Shown: positions 10,127-21,180, counted from the stretch's first letter. The stretch: 64,000 nucleotides of DNA from Silene conica (GCA_029255685.2 CM055311.2:8933031-8997030), one strand, 5' to 3'. Numbers and translations are program-made. Notes: generated by a model from the letters alone, not told the origin.

Positions 10127-11258
10127 ATGTCCCAGCCTGCTGGTTCCCCTCTGCTCCCGTCTTCTGATTGCCTCCATTCCCATAACTTTGGTTCTGGTGC
10201 GAGCGGTTCTGATAATTGTTGAAGTTCCTCTGGAAATTGCTGCTCCCTCCAGACTTCGCACCCCCACCATAGTTTGTCGTGGGTGTGCGATAGCCAATGC
10301 TACCATAGGACTGAGTGCGGGATCCCTGGTATCCGGATGTAGGCGTACGATAACCCCCGGACTGATTTCCTCCATAAGAGCGACACACTGCCTGCTTGTA
10401 CCCCGTCTTTCCACAGCCGAAACAAACTATTCCCACTGAACCACTGCCAGAACCCCCACTCCTGAAGTTGCCCCCACTCTGGTTTCTCCCACCACCAGAG
10501 GCACTACTCCCGAAGTACCCACTGAACTTGTTAGTGCTTTGCTTTTTCGACCCTGAACCCTCAGTTACTGCTTCAGCCTTCCTCTTTTCAGACTTGGACT
10601 TCTTGTCCTCTTTGATCATCTCTGAAAGCCTCTACGCCGCCCTAGCCCTTAAGTAGATGTCACGGACTGTGGTGGGCGGAGCTGCAATCAGTCTCTTCTT
10701 GATGGCAATTGATAACCCCCTCTCAAATTTCATTGCCAGCATGGCATCGTCAAAACCCATGTCTCCCACATAGCTCACCAACTGGATAAATTTCCTGTAG
10801 TAAGCCTCTACTGTCATGTCCTCCGACATCCTGAATGTATCAAACTCCTCCCTCAGCTTGCTTTTCTGAAATTCTGGTAGAAACACCTCATATAAGATCC
10901 TCTTGAATGCGATCCAAGCAACAAACTCGGTCCCATCCTCTCTAGCTGCCTCTCGAATCTCTCCCTTGTTCCCGGTCCACCAGTCTCCAGCCATGCCCCT
11001 CAGGTAGTGGGCTGCTTGGTCAACCCTCAATTCTTCAGGGCAATCCACCAACTCGAACAAGTTACTGAATTCCCGGCACCAGGCTCCCAGCAAATGAGGT
11101 TCCCCCTCCCCGGTGAATTGGGTAGGGTGATGCTTCGCGATTATCCTACTCATCTTAGCGGAGTCCATACGTTTGGCCTTTAGGGCCTCATTCTCAGCTA
11201 TTAAACGGTCTAATTCCTCTTGCGTGATGTTAGCGACAGTGTTCCTTCACGGAGGCAT
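10127..11258 (-). pseudogene. gag: Ty3/gypsy gag pseudogene
   Basis: Translation on the minus strand from ATG at 11256-11258 gives a capsid-type gag of about 377 codons. The Retrotrans_gag region (AHYLRGMAGDWW, then FLPEFQKSKLREEFDTF) lies in the first two thirds, and a Ser/Gly/Gln-rich tail leads to a zinc knuckle near 10385-10430. The frame is uninterrupted apart from two stops: TGA at 11247-11249, the fourth codon, and TAG at about 10629-10631. The knuckle reads CFGCGKTGYKQAVC, with Tyr where the CX2CX4HX4C family has His. The reading frame ends at the junction with an inverted LTR half at 10126, so protease and pol are missing. Chromovirus (Tekay/Del)-like is my best guess from the gag and the iMet-type PBS. 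Confidence 0.85.
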
Positions 11259-11794
11259 ACTATAATACAAAAGAAAATGAATGAGTCCCGACGCATGTGG
11301 GCACCCATTTGTGTTAGGGCTAAAACCCCTAAACAATAAAATCTATCATTAACTATCAGATTGAATAACGTATAACTGTAACATGGCTCGGGATTCACAT
11401 AACCGCATATCGCTAGACATGATGAGAGAAGAATTACTGACATGTTTCAAACTACTTCACATAACCATATTAATATACTTCTTTATTCAAACATTTAAAA
11501 TTCCTTCATGTTCATGCCCCTCCCGGCTTTTCCAAATAATCACATATACTAAGAGTTCTCATAAAATACTTATCACAGTATACCATTACTTCCATCTTTC
11601 TTAACCTACCATTTTCTCTCGTATATTCACTCTGGGTTCCCGGGTAAAACTGATAGGGCCAATGGTTCAGTGTGAGGGGGCCCCAGACTCATACTTTTCC
11701 TTTAGTGTGCTCCTAACAGTTCTATCCCGGGGTTCATTTTATTTAAACCTTCCTACATTCATTGGGTTCATTAGGTTAGGCCTGAGGATCGTTC
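11259..11794 (-). other. Retrotransposon leader between PBS and gag
   Basis: About 530 bases of untranslated leader on the minus strand between the primer-binding site and the gag start. The short frames here are not conserved. Confidence 0.6.
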
Positions 11795-11806
11795 GCTCTG
11801 ATACCA
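11795..11806 (-). promoter_or_regulatory. Primer-binding site, initiator-Met tRNA type
   Basis: The minus strand reads TGGTATCAGAGC three bases after the LTR end (...GGGGTGTTACA, AAG). This is the classic sequence complementary to the 3' end of plant initiator-Met tRNA. It fixes the LTR at 11810-13931 as the 5' LTR of a minus-strand element. Confidence 0.92.
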
Positions 11807-12216
11807 CTTTGTAACACCCCCATTTATTTAAGGGCCTGTACTAGGACTCCCTAGATAAATAAGGATGTTACCATCTCGGTTTCCCGAGGCATTAGATACA
11901 GAGGAAGATAAACAGTACTTTAAATTGATAAAGTTATCTCAAAGAACAAGTTCATACAACTGAATATAAAGTTTGTCTTGTTGAAATAAAAGTACAACTC
12001 GTAAAACAACTATTATGGTGATCTAGACTCTAGGCAGGTTCGGGTCCATGCTTTTCCCTTCCCTTAGCTCCCATAGTCTCAACACCTGTCAATCTGCTCC
12101 CCAATAAATTGGTTCATCACAGGTGATCACGAATACACAGGGTCAACCACGAGGTTGAGTAGAGAAAAACTGTAAACAAACCACATTACTATAAATAAAA
12201 GTCGATCATCTCCACT

Positions 12217-12345
12217 CCGAATCACAAGACCCATTATTCTCCACACCAATCACAAGACCCATTAACTCCGCACCGATCACAAGACCCATTATCTCCGCAC
12301 CAATCACAAGACCCATTATCTCCGCACCAATCACAAGACCCATTA
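12217..12345. repeat. Tandem 26-bp repeat in LTR
   Basis: Five units with core CAATCACAAGACCCATTATC and CTCCGCAC spacers. Related, longer arrays are at 31795-32005 in the deleted element. Confidence 0.88.
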
Positions 12346-13660
12346 TCTCATCACTTCATAGTGTATCACAGAATGATATAAATAACACAATATAACGATT
12401 ACATGGTATTAAATAACAAACATGCTTGATATCAAATAAGAACAGATTACACATCATTATATACCAGTAGTTCCCCTACCTGAAATAGCAGGAAAAGTAG
12501 ATACGTCCAAGCTCGTTAGAAGTGTTCCACACGAAACTCGCTACCTAAACACGTATATGTAACGAATTAATGTACTTCCCGAACCCCATAACAACCTATA
12601 CTTACTATAATTAGAAACCTTCCATAAATGGAAAGTTTCCAAAAATAGAAACCCCTTTTATAAAAGGAAAGTTTCCATAAATAGCAATTCCCCAACTTAT
12701 AGATTTCCCGACTCAAAACTTCAACTACGCGATAAAGACTTAATAAAAGAACGAAATTAAAGACGGTTTTTAAAACTTAGTAGCAATAACACTACTAAAA
12801 CATTATTAATAAAATGATTTACTCATAAAACCATAATACTAATTAATTATAATAATAATCATAATAATAATATAATTGTAAGATCCAAAACCCACGACCC
12901 AAAAACAACCTTACCCGACACACCTCACCTACGAACAGCCCCCAACCACCGTGAACAGGCCCTTCGGCTACCGACACACACAACCCCCCTAACACCCCTA
13001 TCCCCCTTCTACCACCGCGACACAACCACCATACCACTGACCGCCGGCGAGTGACCAGAACCCCTGACAAACATCGACCCTTCACCCCCTGCCTTAAACA
13101 CTTGTACCCAGCCCTTCTAACCCAACCAAAACAGACCCCCTATCGATACCACCACCAGTACCGACAACCCCTGGAACCACCAACCAGACTCACTCTGACA
13201 CGTGCCCTAGACACCACGGTGGTACCACTGTGTCGACCTCCCCCGAGTCACCAGTGGCACCACCCCCTTACACCTCCTGTGACAACCCAAAACTGACCCG
13301 TGAATAAAACCGAACCAGCAGATAAAACGAACCCTCCTTTTTACACCATACGTGACACTCAACACCCACCGTGACTAACCCCTGACCACCCATTAACCAC
13401 CAGTAGAACAATAACACAAAAACTATAACAACCACGACACCCAAACCCCTCTCGAAAGAGCAACGAACATAAGCAGTTTAAATAAAAATATAAACGAAAT
13501 GACACCGGCTACGGCATACCTGTTTTCTGACTCAAATCGAGGGGGCTAGACCGGGTCAAACAACCGTGAGAGTCTCTTCCTTCTGGGGTGTGGTGGCGGC
13601 TGAGCAACTAGGGTAGAGGTGGTGTTTGTAGATAGGTCAGAAAAGTGTGTCGAAGTGCTA

Positions 13661-13666
13661 CTTATA
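13661..13666 (-). promoter_or_regulatory. Candidate LTR TATA box
   Basis: CCCTATAAGTAG on the minus strand lies just after a GC-rich CCGCC stretch in the first third of the LTR. This matches the TATTTAA position in the copy at 7804-9232. A promoter role is inferred from position only. Confidence 0.4.
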
Positions 13667-13931
13667 GGGCGGCAGGGAGGTAGAGGGCGTGAGGGTTTGC
13701 TTGTGTTCATAAAACAATCATGGGCTGTTTGCACGGATTTCGAGGCCCATGGTTCACTAGCAATCGATCCCTAGATCGATCCCCACCATAGCCCTCTTTT
13801 AACATCAAATGGTGGTATATTTATCGACACAAACATTTAACTACGACACATCGTTTATAAAAGTAAAACTCGCTTAAACAAAATAAAACTCGAAACTAAA
13901 AGACATCTTAAGAAAAAAACGAGGTATTACA

Positions 13932-14865
13932 ATAACAATGGAGTAAGTAATAATTCTTTTCTATTTGTTAATTACATCATGTCATTCATAAAGGTTGATT
14001 TCGAGATACATATTTCTATGTAATATCGTTTATAAAAAAAAACTTTACATTTCGACTAATATCATGTTAAGTATACGGGTTTAAAACTTAATTGCAAATA
14101 TTATTTACATATGCGCGTGCATTTTTGCGCGGGTGCTAAACTAGCATTATTTATAGATATTAAACTAACACATCACTAATTTTTCATACTACACCTCATT
14201 TATGTTAGTATGAAAAAATAAAGTTGAACGAGAAAATTAATCAAGAGAAATGAGTAGAGTCATAAAATGTATTTTAATGAAAATATTTTTTTTCCACCAC
14301 AAAACTAATAATTTCAATTTATAATTTTCTCAAACAATTTTAGTGAATGTTTTTTTGTCATGAAACTAATAGCATTCCGTCCATATCTTATTGATGTTCC
14401 CACCTTGTTAAAATACTACTCACATATATTTAAGAAATAGGAACATCATTAAAAAGTGGAGGAAGAATCGTTATCTAATTTTTTTGTACAAAGTATGTGT
14501 TAAGCCTTTATCTAATATATTATAATAATAGCACTAGTAAAAGAAAATAATAACATAACTAAAAAAAGTAGCAATTTCTAACTCTTAGATTTATATAAGT
14601 TTTTTTTTTCTAATAAGTTATCATTTCATTTCAAATAATGAAAGGAAATTACATTTGCAAAACTAACCACTAGATGATATCAACGAACTAACAAACTATA
14701 ACATCAACATTGACTAGACTATTGATGAGCTTTATATTTATACCTCACAAGTAGATGAGTGATTATCGTAGCTAGCAAGGGTCAAACTCAAATAACGGAA
14801 CTTGGCTCTAAGTTTGGTAGTTCGGATGTTAGTTTAATTCACACAAAAATAGGGGTTAGATATAA
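13932..14865. other. AT-rich spacer with a Helitron-like 3' terminus
   Basis: No gene is seen. At 14112-14144 an imperfect GC-rich hairpin (GCGCGTGCATTTTTGCGCGG) is followed by TGCTAAACTAG, a layout like a Helitron 3' end in + orientation. The matching 5' TC end was not found. The rest is unclassified AT-rich sequence. Confidence 0.4.
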
Positions 14866-15530
14866 GCTATGACTAGGGATGGTAATGGGTAGGGTCTGGG
14901 TAGGGCCCGGCAAGACCCGACCCAACCCGAAGTAAAAAACCTTAGACCCATACCCGACCCAGACTCTAAAGGGTCTGAAATTAATGGACCCATACCCGAT
15001 CCTAATGGGTCTGGATCCGGGTAGGGTCTACCCTAGAGTTCAATTTTTCTTAACGAGTCATTCAATAAAACGTACCAAAGTTCGAATTAAATTACAAAGT
15101 TTTGATTAAAGTATTACAAAGTCTTGGTTATTTGGATCATTACCTATATATACCCGACCCTAAATTATATCATTTACCGTGCCCAAACTCATCATTTTCA
15201 TCAATTTCCTCGTTATTCTTAATGGTTGTTTGGATATGCGTACAGTATATTAATGATAACTAATAAGGATCATCTGTTTGTGTGTATTATTTGGGTTATT
15301 GACGTTTGTATGTGTGTTTTTTGTTTTTCTTTTTCTTTTTTTTAATAAGTATAAGGATCTAAGGGTCGGGTAGGGTCCCAAGACCAAGACCCGGACGGAC
15401 CCGAAATTTTTATATAAGACTCATACCCGAGTGAGGCTCAAACTTTCAAACCCATACCCGACCTGTTAGGGTCTGAACATAAGGGTTTGGATTGGGTACC
15501 CAACCCATCACTGCCATCCCTAGCTATGAC
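14866..15530. mobile_element. hAT-type MITE (649 bp) with 8-bp TSD
   Basis: The element (14874-15522) starts TAGGGATGGTAATGGGT and ends CACTGCCATCCCTA. It is flanked by identical 8-bp repeats GCTATGAC (14866-14873 and 15523-15530). The subterminal regions are packed with GGGTCGGGTA / TACCCGACCC motifs in both orientations. It has no transposase frame. The 8-bp duplication and TA-starting inverted termini fit the hAT superfamily. Confidence 0.9.
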
Positions 15531-15759
15531 TAAAAACAAGGGATAAAGGCAAACAGACACAAACTAGCAACTAGATAGAAAAGGATTAAGCAAGTTGATT
15601 TGGGGACTAAGATGTTCAGATTCGCCATCATAGCTAGGAAATGGGTAATAGGCATGGAATAAAGGCTATCTCGAGTGAAATAAGAATAAGACTCAATCTC
15701 TCGATGTAAAACGATGATCGACTTAGGCCCTGTTCTTTCTGGCTTATTTTCATCTCGTT

Positions 15760-15900
15760 TCAGTTCAGCTCAGCTTTATTCAGTTCAGTTCAGTTCAGCT
15801 CAGCTCAATTCAGTTCAGCTTAGCTTCATTCAGTTCAGTTCAGTTCAGCTCAGCTCAGCTCAGCTTCTTTTAATTCATTTCAGTTCAGTTCAGCTCGACT
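15760..15900 (+). repeat. CAGTT/CAGCT pentamer array, left
   Basis: Tandem TCAGT and TCAGC pentamers on the + strand, just inside the left terminus of the Harbinger element. The right array (17056-17230) has the same strand orientation instead of the expected inverse. Confidence 0.88.
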
Positions 15901-15919
15901 TTATTAAATACATCCCACA

Positions 15920-15954
15920 TTATTATTATTATTGTTGTTGTTGTTGTTGTTGTT

Positions 15955-15990
<36 letters not shown>

Positions 15991-16012
15991 ATTATTATAT
16001 TTATTTATTTAT
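15920..16012. repeat. (ATT)n / (GTT)n microsatellite
   Basis: ATT tract, then about eight GTT units, then ATT and ATTT. It continues on the other side of the nested MITE, so the MITE landed in the microsatellite. Confidence 0.9.
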
Positions 16013-16213
16013 TACTCCCTCCGAGTCTGAGTGATTGTTCCTTTTGCTTTATGCACAAGAAATAAGAAAATGATTCTAAACCACACAAAACGCCCTACCC
16101 CACACTGAATTGATTTTAGACCACAGAAAAGTTACTAAAAAAGGAAATAGGAACAATCACGAAACTCGCATGAAAAAGGAAACAGGAACAATCATACAGA
16201 CTCGGAGGGAGTA
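16013..16213. mobile_element. Stowaway MITE (197 bp)
   Basis: The element (16015-16211) runs from CTCCCTCCGAGTCTG to CAGACTCGGAGGGAG and is flanked by TA on each side. The inverted termini extend about 27 bp (GTGATTGTTCC). The interior has CAAGAAATAAG and a duplicated GGAACAATCA motif. It is nested in the microsatellite of the Harbinger element. It belongs with the copy at 24751-24946, which shares internal ACAAGAAATAAG. Confidence 0.95.
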
Positions 16214-16290
16214 TTATTATATTTATTTATTTATTTATTATTCTATTTATTATTATTAATTAATAATTCTTATTATGATTATTATTGTTA

Positions 16291-16701
16291 TCATCTTAAT
16301 AATTCTTTTTTTTCAATTTCTTTTCGAACTTTGCCCATGAATTTCTTCCGTTCTTTATCATCCATGTTTGAATTTGTTCTTCCTTGAATACTTTGATGTT
16401 GTATAACTGGAATACCAGGTTTATGCATCCGAATGAAATTATGAAGTGTAAAAGCGGATACGATAATTGACATTTGATATTTCGTTGTCATTTGTGGCAT
16501 GTTTTTCAACACCTTCCACCTTCTCTTCAGCTGACCAAACGTCATTTCAACCGTCATCCTCAAAGATGAATGTCGATAATTAAAATGTTCAAATATTCCG
16601 CTAGGAGGTGCATGCTTATATTCAGGCACATGGTTTCTTACGTTTGGATGGCTAATAGGAGACAAATACCCAAGTGTATTCGGGTATCCCGAATCCACCA
16701 A
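16291..16701 (-). pseudogene. PIF/Harbinger transposase C-terminal fragment
   Basis: The 136-codon minus-strand frame contains YLVDSGYPN at its start, which is the second catalytic Asp region, and SLRMTVEMTFGQLKRRWKVL, the Glu region of DDE_4/HARBI1 nucleases. A helical tail (SAFTLHNFIRMHK) follows. The N-terminal half with the first Asp is missing, and upstream sequence (16702-17050) is AT-rich with no homologous frame. In active elements this protein cuts DNA together with a Myb-like partner, which is absent here. It is a remnant within the 15726-17256 element. Confidence 0.85.
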
Positions 16702-17055
16702 ATAATATTTACCTATAAATTTTTATATATAAAAATAATTAATGTTTAGATAATAAAAAAAATGAAATACATGCCACATTGACCACATTTAGACGTAAAA
16801 TGTTTAGATGATAAAAAAAAAATTATGTTAATTAGACGTAAAATATTCAAGTGTTGCTTTTGTTAATTTTAAAACATAAGAAAAGAAAAAAGCAAAGTCC
16901 TTTAGAGTTACTAAAAAAAAAATATTTAAAAATTAATATTTTTTTAATATAATTGTTTTTTAAAAAATCGCAAATTTCTATTAATTAAACATTTTTTTTA
17001 TATTATTATTATTATTTAGTATACTTTAATTAAACTTAAGTTATATCTATTAATT

Positions 17056-17230
17056 TCAGCTTCATTCAGCTCATTTCAGTTCAGCTCAATTAAATTCAGT
17101 TCAGTTCAGCTCAGCTCGATTCAGTTAAGCTCAGCTCAGTTCAGTTTAGCTCAGCTCGATTCAGTTCAGCTCAGTTCAGTCCAGTTCAGTTCAGTTCAGC
17201 CCCATTCAGTTCAGCTCAGTTCAGTTCAGC
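17056..17230 (+). repeat. CAGTT/CAGCT pentamer array, right
   Basis: TTCAG-based pentamers (CAGTT, CAGCT, CAATT variants) adjoin the right terminus of the Harbinger element, on the same strand as the left array. Confidence 0.88.
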
Positions 17231-17259
17231 TCTAAAAAGCCAGAAAGAATAGGGCCTTA

Positions 17260-17704
17260 CTCATTCAATTAAACCCGACCCACTAATTGTTAAGTATGTC
17301 CTAGTTACTAGTCAGGTTACCCACTCAACAAGTAGATAATTTAAATTATTGGAGAAAATAACTTAACTTACTCATTTAATATGCATTTTCACAAACACCT
17401 TGTGTGTATAACAAGACAAATGTAAAAAACTCATCGGGAATGACCCTTAATTCATGCCAAAAATCTTCCTTAAGCACTACAATGGATTCTCTCCATCCTA
17501 GTAAAAAGACTAGTCACAAATATTTAAGACAAACATATCAAAAGATGTGAAAGATGGGCAAATAAGGTAAACAATTGATATGATAAACACAAAGACAAAA
17601 TAAAGATAAACAACAAAATGTAAGCAAATGACAAATGACAAATAACATAAACATAAGAGAGGAATGATACCAAAGGCTGCAACTTTGATTAAATTGTTAA
17701 CCAA
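17260..17704. other. Spacer, no gene
   Basis: AT-rich. A 64-codon minus-strand frame at 17510-17704 is hydrophobic, low in complexity and lacks any family signature. I see nothing functional. Confidence 0.5.
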
Positions 17705-17865
17705 GGGGTTACCTCTTCTTCGTCTATCACTGTTCTTTCTAGTCCACCTCCCAGTTTACGATCTATTCTCCGAGAAGATGCTCTTAGTGTTTCACTACCT
17801 CGTATTGTAGCTGTTTAATTTTGGGGCCTGGCCCCTCTTATGTACAAAAAAAAAAAAAAAAAATC
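17705..17865 (+). mobile_element. L1-type LINE 3' tail with poly(A)
   Basis: The + strand ends with TTTGGGGCCTGGCCCCTCTTA then GTAC and about 18 A (to 17865). Upstream a frame reads SLRSILREDALSVSLPRIVAV then stop, resembling the extreme C-terminus of plant L1 ORF2. It is a heavily 5'-truncated retroposed copy. A target duplication was not found. Confidence 0.5.
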
Positions 17866-18527
17866 TCCTAATACAACCCAATTACAGGAGTATCAACTAA
17901 GAACAAACTAGATTCTAAGTTAAATTACTAAAAGATTATTTTTTACTTAAAGGAATTATTAAGGAAACTTGCATAAATTAGGCTAGAATTCTACATCTAG
18001 GGTTGTGTGTACAAATGAATTAAAGAGGGGTATATATATAGCTTCCTCCAAAATGGGCCAAAATTAGAGAAATGATGTGATTTGAGGGCCTGCGCTCCCA
18101 GTCGGCCGATCGGTTGTCCGTCTGCCAACCGGCTGTGAGGACAAGACTTTAAATATCATCAGGTGGTCGCAACTGGTGGGCCGGCTGTCGGTTTGCTAAC
18201 CGGCTCTAAACGCACCAGAATGCTTCCCATCTTAGCTTCAAGAAAATGGCTAAGTATGGGATTTGTGCTCCCAGTCGGTCGGCCGTGTAATAGTAGCTGT
18301 GAAGCATTATTTTACTCGATCGAGAGGTCTAATGCCTCGATCGAGTAGTTTTAGGACCCATTCTAGTCAATCGAGTGGTTTTGCTTGAAAGTTACTCGAG
18401 CGAGGACTCCCAATGTGCTCGATCGAGGGCTGTCGCGGGGCTGCTCTTATGTGGACATTAGAAAAAGAGTTATAGTTATATTCTACTTCTAGTTTTCGTG
18501 TTGTATGCAAATAAAACCCTTCTATAC

Positions 18528-18535
18528 TATAAATA
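18528..18535 (+). promoter_or_regulatory. TATA box of LTR-like block
   Basis: TATAAATA matches the plant consensus exactly. It lies about 100 bases after the palindromic doublets, in the same relative position as TATTTAA at 242-248 in the other copy. Confidence 0.5.
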
Positions 18536-18924
18536 GAAGGCGTCTATGGTAATTTTATAGATCTTTTTCATTTAGTTTTCGTTCGGTTTTTAGTTAACAT
18601 CTAACTTTTCGTTTTACGCTTTTAAGTTTAGTTTTAGTTCTAGTTCTCAAGACGGTATTCATTCAAGTTTTAATAAAATTCTTAGTTTCCGAAGTTCTCT
18701 TTGCCATAAGTATTTCTTGCTTTTTTATTTCTTACCTTTTAATTCTTGCATTAAATTATGTCTATTTTTTATATTTTTTTGTTACAATTTTCATGAGTTG
18801 CAAGATTTCTTATGCTCGAATTTAGGGGAGTCATGGTATTAACATGTTCTTAGTTATTTAATAGATTTATTATCTTATAATCACGTTTGAATTATTAATC
18901 ACAACATAAGGATATTAAACCACA

Positions 18925-19456
18925 AGAACACCCAGCGGCGGACCCAGGTGGGGTCCCGCGGGGGCACGTGTCCCTGTAACATTTTAAAAATATTTTTTTT
19001 ATAAGTATTATATATGTATGTAAAGTTACCATGACATAGTTGATAGAGGTAGAGAATTTTATCTAAGTGTTTTTGAGTTCAATCTTTGATAGCAACACAC
19101 AAGTTTATATTTTTTTTGGGCCTCAAGCCCACTTTGTGCAATTATATATGTAAATTTGCTTCAATAGTGATTCGAAAACAAGATCTAAATCATTGAACCA
19201 CTTACTTTTATTATTAAATTAAATACTAATGTTAGTTATATTAACCAAAACAACTATTGTTTTTACATATATTTAGAAGTTAAAGTATTTTAGAGAAGAA
19301 ATTATTTTTTGCTAATTATTATTTTTATTATGTGTATAATAATAACTAATATAGAGGGAAAATGTAAAAATATTGTCTTAGACGCGCTTAAAAATGCGCA
19401 TTTAAAAATTAGTGCCCCCTCATCTCTAATTTCCTAGGTCCGCCACTGAGAACACC
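18925..19456. mobile_element. hAT MITE (516 bp) with 8-bp TSD
   Basis: The element (18933-19448) starts CAGCGGCGGACCCAGG and ends CCTAGGTCCGCCACTG, an inverted repeat with two mismatches. Both sides carry the 8-bp repeat AGAACACC (18925-18932 and 19449-19456). The interior is AT-rich and non-coding. The CAGNGGCGGA terminus and 8-bp duplication are characteristic of plant hAT MITEs. Confidence 0.95.
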
Positions 19457-19700
19457 ATAACACATATACCACACATATATCCAAACCAAGCATCTCTACG
19501 TCGGCATCCTTGGTCTATATATGACAGATTCTACCCATTACTAACCCGAAAGATAACTGTAAGGTCAGGGTTAACGTAAAAATAACTTACTGGGAGGCAC
19601 TATGGCATCGGTAACGCCTAGATCTCGGGTCCGAACATTTCGCATGCACTCGTCGAACTACTAATATCCAGGTCAACGAGGAGTAGAAGGGAATGAGAGA

Positions 19701-20152
19701 AGGTAGCGGACTTCATCTAGAGTTATGGGTGTCGACGAAACATGATTTAAAAACACGATTTTTTATTAATCCCAACGCTGAAATAACCCGCTGGAACGAC
19801 CGTACTCGACCGAGTACTGGGAGAGTACACAATACTAGGCCGAGTATCCCTCTAAACGAGAGACACTTATACCAATCCCTTACACTTCCCAACTGGGTTC
19901 CTCGCTAGTTAAGGTCCAAGGTTAACAATTGAGCCTTAAAAACGAGTGTTACACTTAATTTTGATTTACCTCGTGAAATTTTCAACTAATTAATTATGTG
20001 TTTTTAAGAAATAAGGATAATAGAAATTAGTATTGTGACAATATGAAAAGAATATACTCTTTAATACTCCATCGGTCCCGGTCAGTAGTTTACTATTGCT
20101 CTATTTACAATTAATAAGGTAAAAAAGAGAGTAATAAGTTTATAATTAAAAA
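19701..20152. other. Spacer
   Basis: No supported gene. It contains palindromic CGACCGAGTACT-like sequence near 19805 and a Stowaway-like half terminus (TACTCCATCGGTCCC) near 20068. Confidence 0.4.
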
Positions 20153-21057
20153 AGAGAAAATTGTTGATTTACAACCTTCAACCACTTTTTGCAAATTACA
20201 GCCTTATAATTTTTTTTTGTAAATTACACACATAATATTAATTTTGATCATAAATTACAGTCAAAATATTACCTCTGACGGAAAATTATTACCAATTTGA
20301 ATTTTTAGGACTTAAGTTTATATATTATGACCCGTTACCTTCATCTTGTAAATTCTCTTATGTTTACCTCAAATCACATTTCACAACTCTATTTCGCACT
20401 AATTTTTCATTTCTTTCAACAGTTTCACCTAATCTAATTCGAATTAGATTAATAACTTATTCAATTTAATTTAATTTTAATATTACTATTACTATTTTCA
20501 ATGTATCTTAAAATTAATTGTTGTTCTTCATCATCACCAATTTTATCTAAACTGAAAATAACTAGGGTTCTTCAATTTTCCCCAAATTGAAACCCATTCG
20601 ATTCAATTAATTGAAAAACAACAAATTGATTTTCATTGTATCTTAAAATTAATTAGTGTTATTCATCATTAATTTTCCTCAAATTGAAAATAATTAGAGT
20701 TCTTCAATTTTCCCCGAATTGAAAATAATTAGGGTTTTCCAATTTTCCCAAATCAAAACCCTAAAATTCGATTCAATTAATTGAAAAACAAAAAAATTGT
20801 GGACAATATCATAGTTGCATTAACAATACCAACAACAACAAATTAAACATAAATTTAAGAGAAAATAAAATGTACGATTTGGGTAAGATTTGGGGAAAAG
20901 AGGAAACGTTGGAGGAAGATGAAAGAAGGCTTGAGGATTAATGAAAGAGGTAAATGAAAAAATCTGGGTAACTAAGAAATATGGAAGAGTATATAGGTCA
21001 ATTTTGACAAAATTGACCGGAAACGTCATCGTGGTGCAATTTTAAAAGAAAAGTAAT
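20153..21057. mobile_element. Left part of a TIR element interrupted by a solo LTR
   Basis: AAAGAGAAAATTGTTGATTT with ATTACAGCCTTATAATTTTTT (20153-20250) recurs inverted at about 31186-31310, beyond the solo LTR. The two flanks therefore look like the terminal inverted repeats of one older element of about 1.05 kb. Inside are two direct copies of an approximately 135-160-bp unit containing TGTATCTTAAAATTAATT and GATTCAATTAATTGAAAAAC (20500-20795). No protein is encoded. Superfamily unknown; a target duplication was not resolved. Confidence 0.5.
20500..20795. repeat. Direct duplication of about 135-160 bp
   Basis: Both units run from TGTATCTTAAAATTAATT to TCAATTAATTGAAAAACA. The second unit contains an extra internal copy of GAAAATAATTAGRGTT. 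Confidence 0.75.
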
Positions 21058-21180
21058 TGTAATACTCCGTATTTTTATATTTCGTAATAATAAATTATTA
21101 TAATTATTTTGACAAGAGATACCGTGATATATATTTATGTGCTACTTTATATATATGTGGATAGTTTGTAACTCGTATTA

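Larger units (their letters stand above)
11810..13931 (-). mobile_element. Ty3/gypsy-like 5' LTR (complete, 2122 bp)
   Basis: It begins TGTAATACCTCG at 13931 and ends GGGGTGTTACA at 11810 on the minus strand. It is followed by the PBS. Internal order (minus strand) is CGATCGATC block, TATAAG box (13661-13666), GC-rich segment (about 12880-13450), a short ATT tract (about 12843-12872), tandem ACAAGACCC units, CTACTCAACC block, then CCTCGG. The sequence right of 13931 (ATAAC...) is unrelated AT-rich DNA and marks the element edge. Relatives are the LTRs at 21058-31179, 31396-33850 and 39897-44384. Confidence 0.88.
15726..17256. mobile_element. PIF/Harbinger element, deletion derivative (1531 bp)
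   Basis: The termini GGCCCTGTTCTTTCTGGCTT and (inverted) GGCCCTATTCTTTCTGGCTT are flanked by TTA on both sides (15723-15725, 17257-17259), the Harbinger target duplication. It contains subterminal arrays of CAGTT/CAGCT pentamers, a microsatellite, a nested Stowaway and a C-terminal transposase fragment. Only the second Asp and the Glu of the DDE triad can be found, so the copy is non-autonomous. Confidence 0.9.
18080..19700 (+). mobile_element. LTR-like block with palindromic doublets (diverged relative of 1-1090)
   Basis: GC-rich doublets (CGGCCGATCGG, then several CTCGATCGAG copies between 18310 and 18430) are followed by a TATA box, CCCTTCTATACTATAAATAG. A T-rich leader comes next with GAATTTAGGGGAGTCATGGT, similar in position and sequence to GGAATTAGGGGAACCATGT in the 1-1090 LTR. 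The order doublets, TATA, leader is the same in both blocks. Exact ends were not found. A hAT MITE is nested at 18933-19448. More CGACCGAGTACT palindromes occur at about 19805-19850. Confidence 0.45.

Noticed and set aside
12217..12345. CRISPR-like repeat-spacer array
   Set aside because: Units are contiguous tandem LTR repeats with no unique spacers, in plant DNA.
15714..16034. 106-codon frame with FSSVQLSS repeats
   Set aside because: Translation of the CAGTT/CAGCT pentamer array and the following ATT tract, not a protein.
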